Source: Candidatus Stoquefichus sp. SB1 | Lineage (GTDB): Bacteria; Bacillota_I; Bacilli_A; Erysipelotrichales; Coprobacillaceae | NCBI RefSeq assembly: GCF_001244545.1 | Contig: NZ_LN852693.1 | Coordinates: forward strand, 193,750-257,749 | Length of the DNA: 64,000 nucleotides | Direction: 5' to 3' | Shown: in pieces, positions 62,331-64,000 of the stretch | How positions within the stretch are numbered: the first letter of the stretch is position 1 | Layout: each line of letters starts with the position of its first letter | The notes under the pieces: model-generated | What the model was told of the DNA's origin: nothing | Database searches by the model: none | The model's input: only the letters and a program-made list of their open reading frames with translations | Translations under genes and position numbers: made by a program

Positions 62331-62972
62331 ATGAAGATATATTTAACACGTCATTCTAAAACCATCTGGAATCATGAAAAAAGATTGCAAGGGAGATGCG
62401 ATTCTCCTTTGACATCTGAAGGAATTGAAAATGCATATGCTTTAAAAAAGTATCTTGAACAATCTCATTTGCATTTTGATTTTATTTATTCAAGTCCAAT
62501 TACGCGTGCTTATAAAACAGCAACACTATTATTTGATGAAAAAAAGATTATCCAAGATTCCCGTTTAATGGAAATGAATTTCGGAATATTTGAAGGAAGA
62601 AAAATATCTGATATTTTAGAAACGGATTTCGAACTATATCATAATCTTTGGAATCATCCAGAATGTTTTACATGTATTCCTCAGGGAGAAAGTTATGATG
62701 ATGTCATGTTACGTGCACAAAGTTTCTTAGATGACCTTCAAAAATTAGATGAAAATAGTACTGTCATGATTGTGACTCATGGTATGTATTTTATCGTTTT
62801 ATTAGCAACGATGTTAGGGTTAGAAAGAAAAGATTATATTAAGCTTAATCAAAAAGTTGTTGAAGGATGTTCTTTAACGGTACTTGAACAACAAAATGGG
62901 CATTATGAATTATTGAATTATAATGACTGTCATTTTTTACCACATGTTATGAATGCTTCTTTTTCAAAATAA
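62331..62972 (+). CDS. histidine phosphatase family protein
   Basis: A 213-residue phosphoglycerate-mutase-like phosphatase. Catalytic His is in LTRHSKTIWNHEKRLQG (the usual RHG is RHS here), phosphate pocket includes SPITRAYKTA, Glu in EMNFGIFEGRK and the second His in VTHGMYF. It could act on small phosphates such as alpha-ribazole phosphate or phosphoglycerate. ATG 62331 follows the yneF terminator with no clear ribosome site, so translation may be weak or leaderless. It converges on plsY. Confidence 0.85.
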   Translation: MKIYLTRHSKTIWNHEKRLQGRCDSPLTSEGIENAYALKKYLEQSHLHFDFIYSSPITRAYKTATLLFDEKKIIQDSRLMEMNFGIFEGRKISDILETDFELYHNLWNHPECFTCIPQGESYDDVMLRAQSFLDDLQKLDENSTVMIVTHGMYFIVLLATMLGLERKDYIKLNQKVVEGCSLTVLEQQNGHYELLNYNDCHFLPHVMNASFSK

Positions 62973-63000
62973 AAAAGACCACATCGCATTGGTCTTTTTT
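62971..63000. terminator. bidirectional terminator between the phosphatase gene and plsY
   Basis: AAAAAAGACCA-CATCGCAT-TGGTCTTTTTT; A and T runs on both sides serve both converging genes. Confidence 0.85.
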
Positions 63001-63608
63001 TACATCCATGTAATTTTACTTTCAGTTCCATTTTTTATTCTTACAATATTTGCTTTATGCTTATAAACAAGTAATCCCACAATACAAGCATTTGTAACAA
63101 TTCCAGCAGTACTATAACCAATAAAAGGCGAAACGACTAATATTGATACAGATGCAAGAATTGATGAAAGAGAAACATATTTTGATATTTTTAATGTTAT
63201 TAAGAAAATGACTATTGCAATAAGAAAGGCAAATATATTTGTCACAAGGGCATATCCAATAGCTACTGAGACAGCTTTACCGCCACGAAATCCAGCAAAA
63301 ATAGGGTAACAATGTCCTATAACACATGCCAAGGCACAAGGATAAATGATATCAACATTTAATCCCATATAATGGGCTATTACTTTTGCCATAAGTATTG
63401 AAATACAGCATTTTGATGCATCCAATAATATGACAGCCATCCCAGCTTTTTTGCCTAAAACTCTACCAGCATTTGTTCCCCCAAGATTTCCAGAACCACT
63501 TTCTCTAACATCAGTATTGTAAAATAATTTTCCAATCACTAATGCAAAAGGTATAGAACCATATAAATAACTCATTATAATGAGTAATATATAAATAAAT
63601 ATATCCAT
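63000..63608 (-). CDS. plsY: glycerol-3-phosphate acyltransferase PlsY
   Basis: A 202-residue membrane acyltransferase using acyl-phosphate, the first step of phospholipid synthesis. Motifs: GSIPFALVIGKL, SGNLGGTNAGRVLGKKAG (acceptor/phosphate loop), and GHCYPIFAGFRGGKAVSVAIG. About five membrane helices. GAGGATGTGAAAAT supports the start at 63608 rather than 63638. It is divergent from parE, a common arrangement with plsY-parE in Firmicutes. Confidence 0.95.
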   Translation of the reverse strand: MDIFIYILLIIMSYLYGSIPFALVIGKLFYNTDVRESGSGNLGGTNAGRVLGKKAGMAVILLDASKCCISILMAKVIAHYMGLNVDIIYPCALACVIGHCYPIFAGFRGGKAVSVAIGYALVTNIFAFLIAIVIFLITLKISKYVSLSSILASVSILVVSPFIGYSTAGIVTNACIVGLLVYKHKANIVRIKNGTESKITWM

Positions 63609-63738
63609 ATTTTCACATCCTCGACCATAATTATACATGAAAAGAGTGAAAAATCAATCATTTTAAAAGCTCAAATCAAGCAAAATATGAGGTTGTTTGA
63701 TTATCCTATGAAAAAATCTAGCATAAGTGACTTGTTTT

Positions 63739-63747
63739 TGATATAAT
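63739..63747 (+). promoter_or_regulatory. extended -10 of parE
   Basis: TGATATAAT, 29 nt before the start codon; no good -35 is seen. Confidence 0.5.
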
Positions 63748-63776
63748 TAAAGAGTTGCGAAGGGAGGATATCATAA

Positions 63777-64000
63777 ATGAAAAAAAATCATTATGATGAA
63801 TCAAATATACAAATTTTAGAAGGTTTAGAAGCTGTTCGTAAGCGTCCTGGTATGTATATTGGATCTACTGATTATCGTGGTTTACATCATCTTGTCTGGG
63901 AAATTGTAGATAATTCAATAGACGAAGCCCTGGCAGGTTTTGGAAATAAAATTACTGTGACAATTGGTAAAGATAATAGTATTAAGGTTGAAGATGAAGG
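63777..64000 (+). CDS. parE: DNA topoisomerase IV subunit B, N-terminal part (cut by window end)
   Basis: The first 74 codons of a GyrB/ParE-type ATPase subunit: [20 protein letters not shown] and [19 protein letters not shown] contain the GHKL N box with catalytic Glu and Asn. The gene runs past the window end. GyrB and ParE are very similar here; ParE is chosen because of the divergent plsY, as in many Firmicutes. Strong AGGGAGGATATCATAA site. Confidence 0.8.
   Translation, partial: MKKNHYDESNIQILEGLEAVRKRPGMYIGSTDYRGLHHLVWEIVDNSIDEALAGFGNKITVTIGKDNSIKVEDE

Noticed and set aside
1-64000. CRISPR array
   Set aside because: No regularly spaced short repeats and no cas genes were seen; the only long repeat is the IS pair.

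Overview
The window looks like chromosome from a low-GC, spore-forming anaerobic Firmicute, most likely an Erysipelotrichia/Coprobacillaceae-type gut bacterium. That placement is inference from gene content and style: very AT-rich coding sequence, strong AGGAGG ribosome sites, dipicolinate synthase (dpaAB) and GerM sporulation genes, an NADH-linked [FeFe] hydrogenase, and gene order shared with Bacillus. The genetic code is the ordinary one: TGA ends several intact genes.

Layout. (1) 1-9.4 kb is an accessory island. It opens with a tnpB-only IS200/IS605-like element (cut by the window edge), then small cargo genes (DUF3795, GNAT-like, MarR, SASA esterase, unknowns) mixed with wrecks: a small unknown gene, grpB, a second unknown, an XRE regulator and a GIY-YIG protein each carry an in-frame stop, and a SnoaL-like gene has lost its N-terminus. 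(2) 9.6-20 kb returns to chromosomal style: a methyltransferase behind a possible leader-peptide/hairpin attenuator, a membrane sensor with a degenerate GGDEF and intact HD-GYP domain, uppP, a membrane-anchored MutS-like ATPase, two hemolysin III paralogues around a DUF1836 regulator, and lspA-rluD-dCMP deaminase. (3) 20-30 kb holds an RNase HIII-like protein lacking catalytic residues, the coupled cvpA-mutS2-uvrC operon, a degenerate VanY-like protein, and murI-gerM-phosphodiesterase (Bacillus racE-gerM-ysnB-like order). (4) 29.9-31.7 kb is a second copy of the same IS, ending 5 nt from the stop codon of a Ca2+-type P-ATPase gene. (5) 34.8-35.5 kb has tRNA-Arg(UCU) followed by a gene-poor stretch that may be a decayed integration site. 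(6) 35.5-51 kb has dgkA, the dpaA-dpaB-dapA-RNase J2-like-ftsK/spoIIIE block, a BMP/NupNOPQ-type nucleoside ABC transporter and the YmfF/YmfH M16 pair, again resembling the Bacillus spoVF-spoIIIE neighbourhood. (7) 51-53.6 kb has a structured RNA (6S-like candidate), a YnzC/DUF896 gene and transketolase. (8) 53.7-61.6 kb is one long tightly overlapped operon encoding a NADH/ferredoxin [FeFe] hydrogenase (HydA/B/C type) plus a seven-gene accessory set: two DRTGG proteins, two ATPase-fold (GHKL) proteins, a PHP protein, a hydrogenase-like iron-sulfur protein with an incomplete H-cluster motif, and an extra [2Fe-2S] protein. (9) The end has yneF, a histidine phosphatase, plsY and the start of parE.

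The most notable points are the hydrogenase operon with its built-in sensory/regulatory module, the two IS copies that are identical except for one divergent central block, the cluster of single-stop pseudogenes, the possible attenuator at 9.6 kb, and several apparent pseudoenzymes (RNase HIII-like, VanY-like, RNase J2-like, degenerate GGDEF). Functions come from motif recognition by eye; no database search was run.
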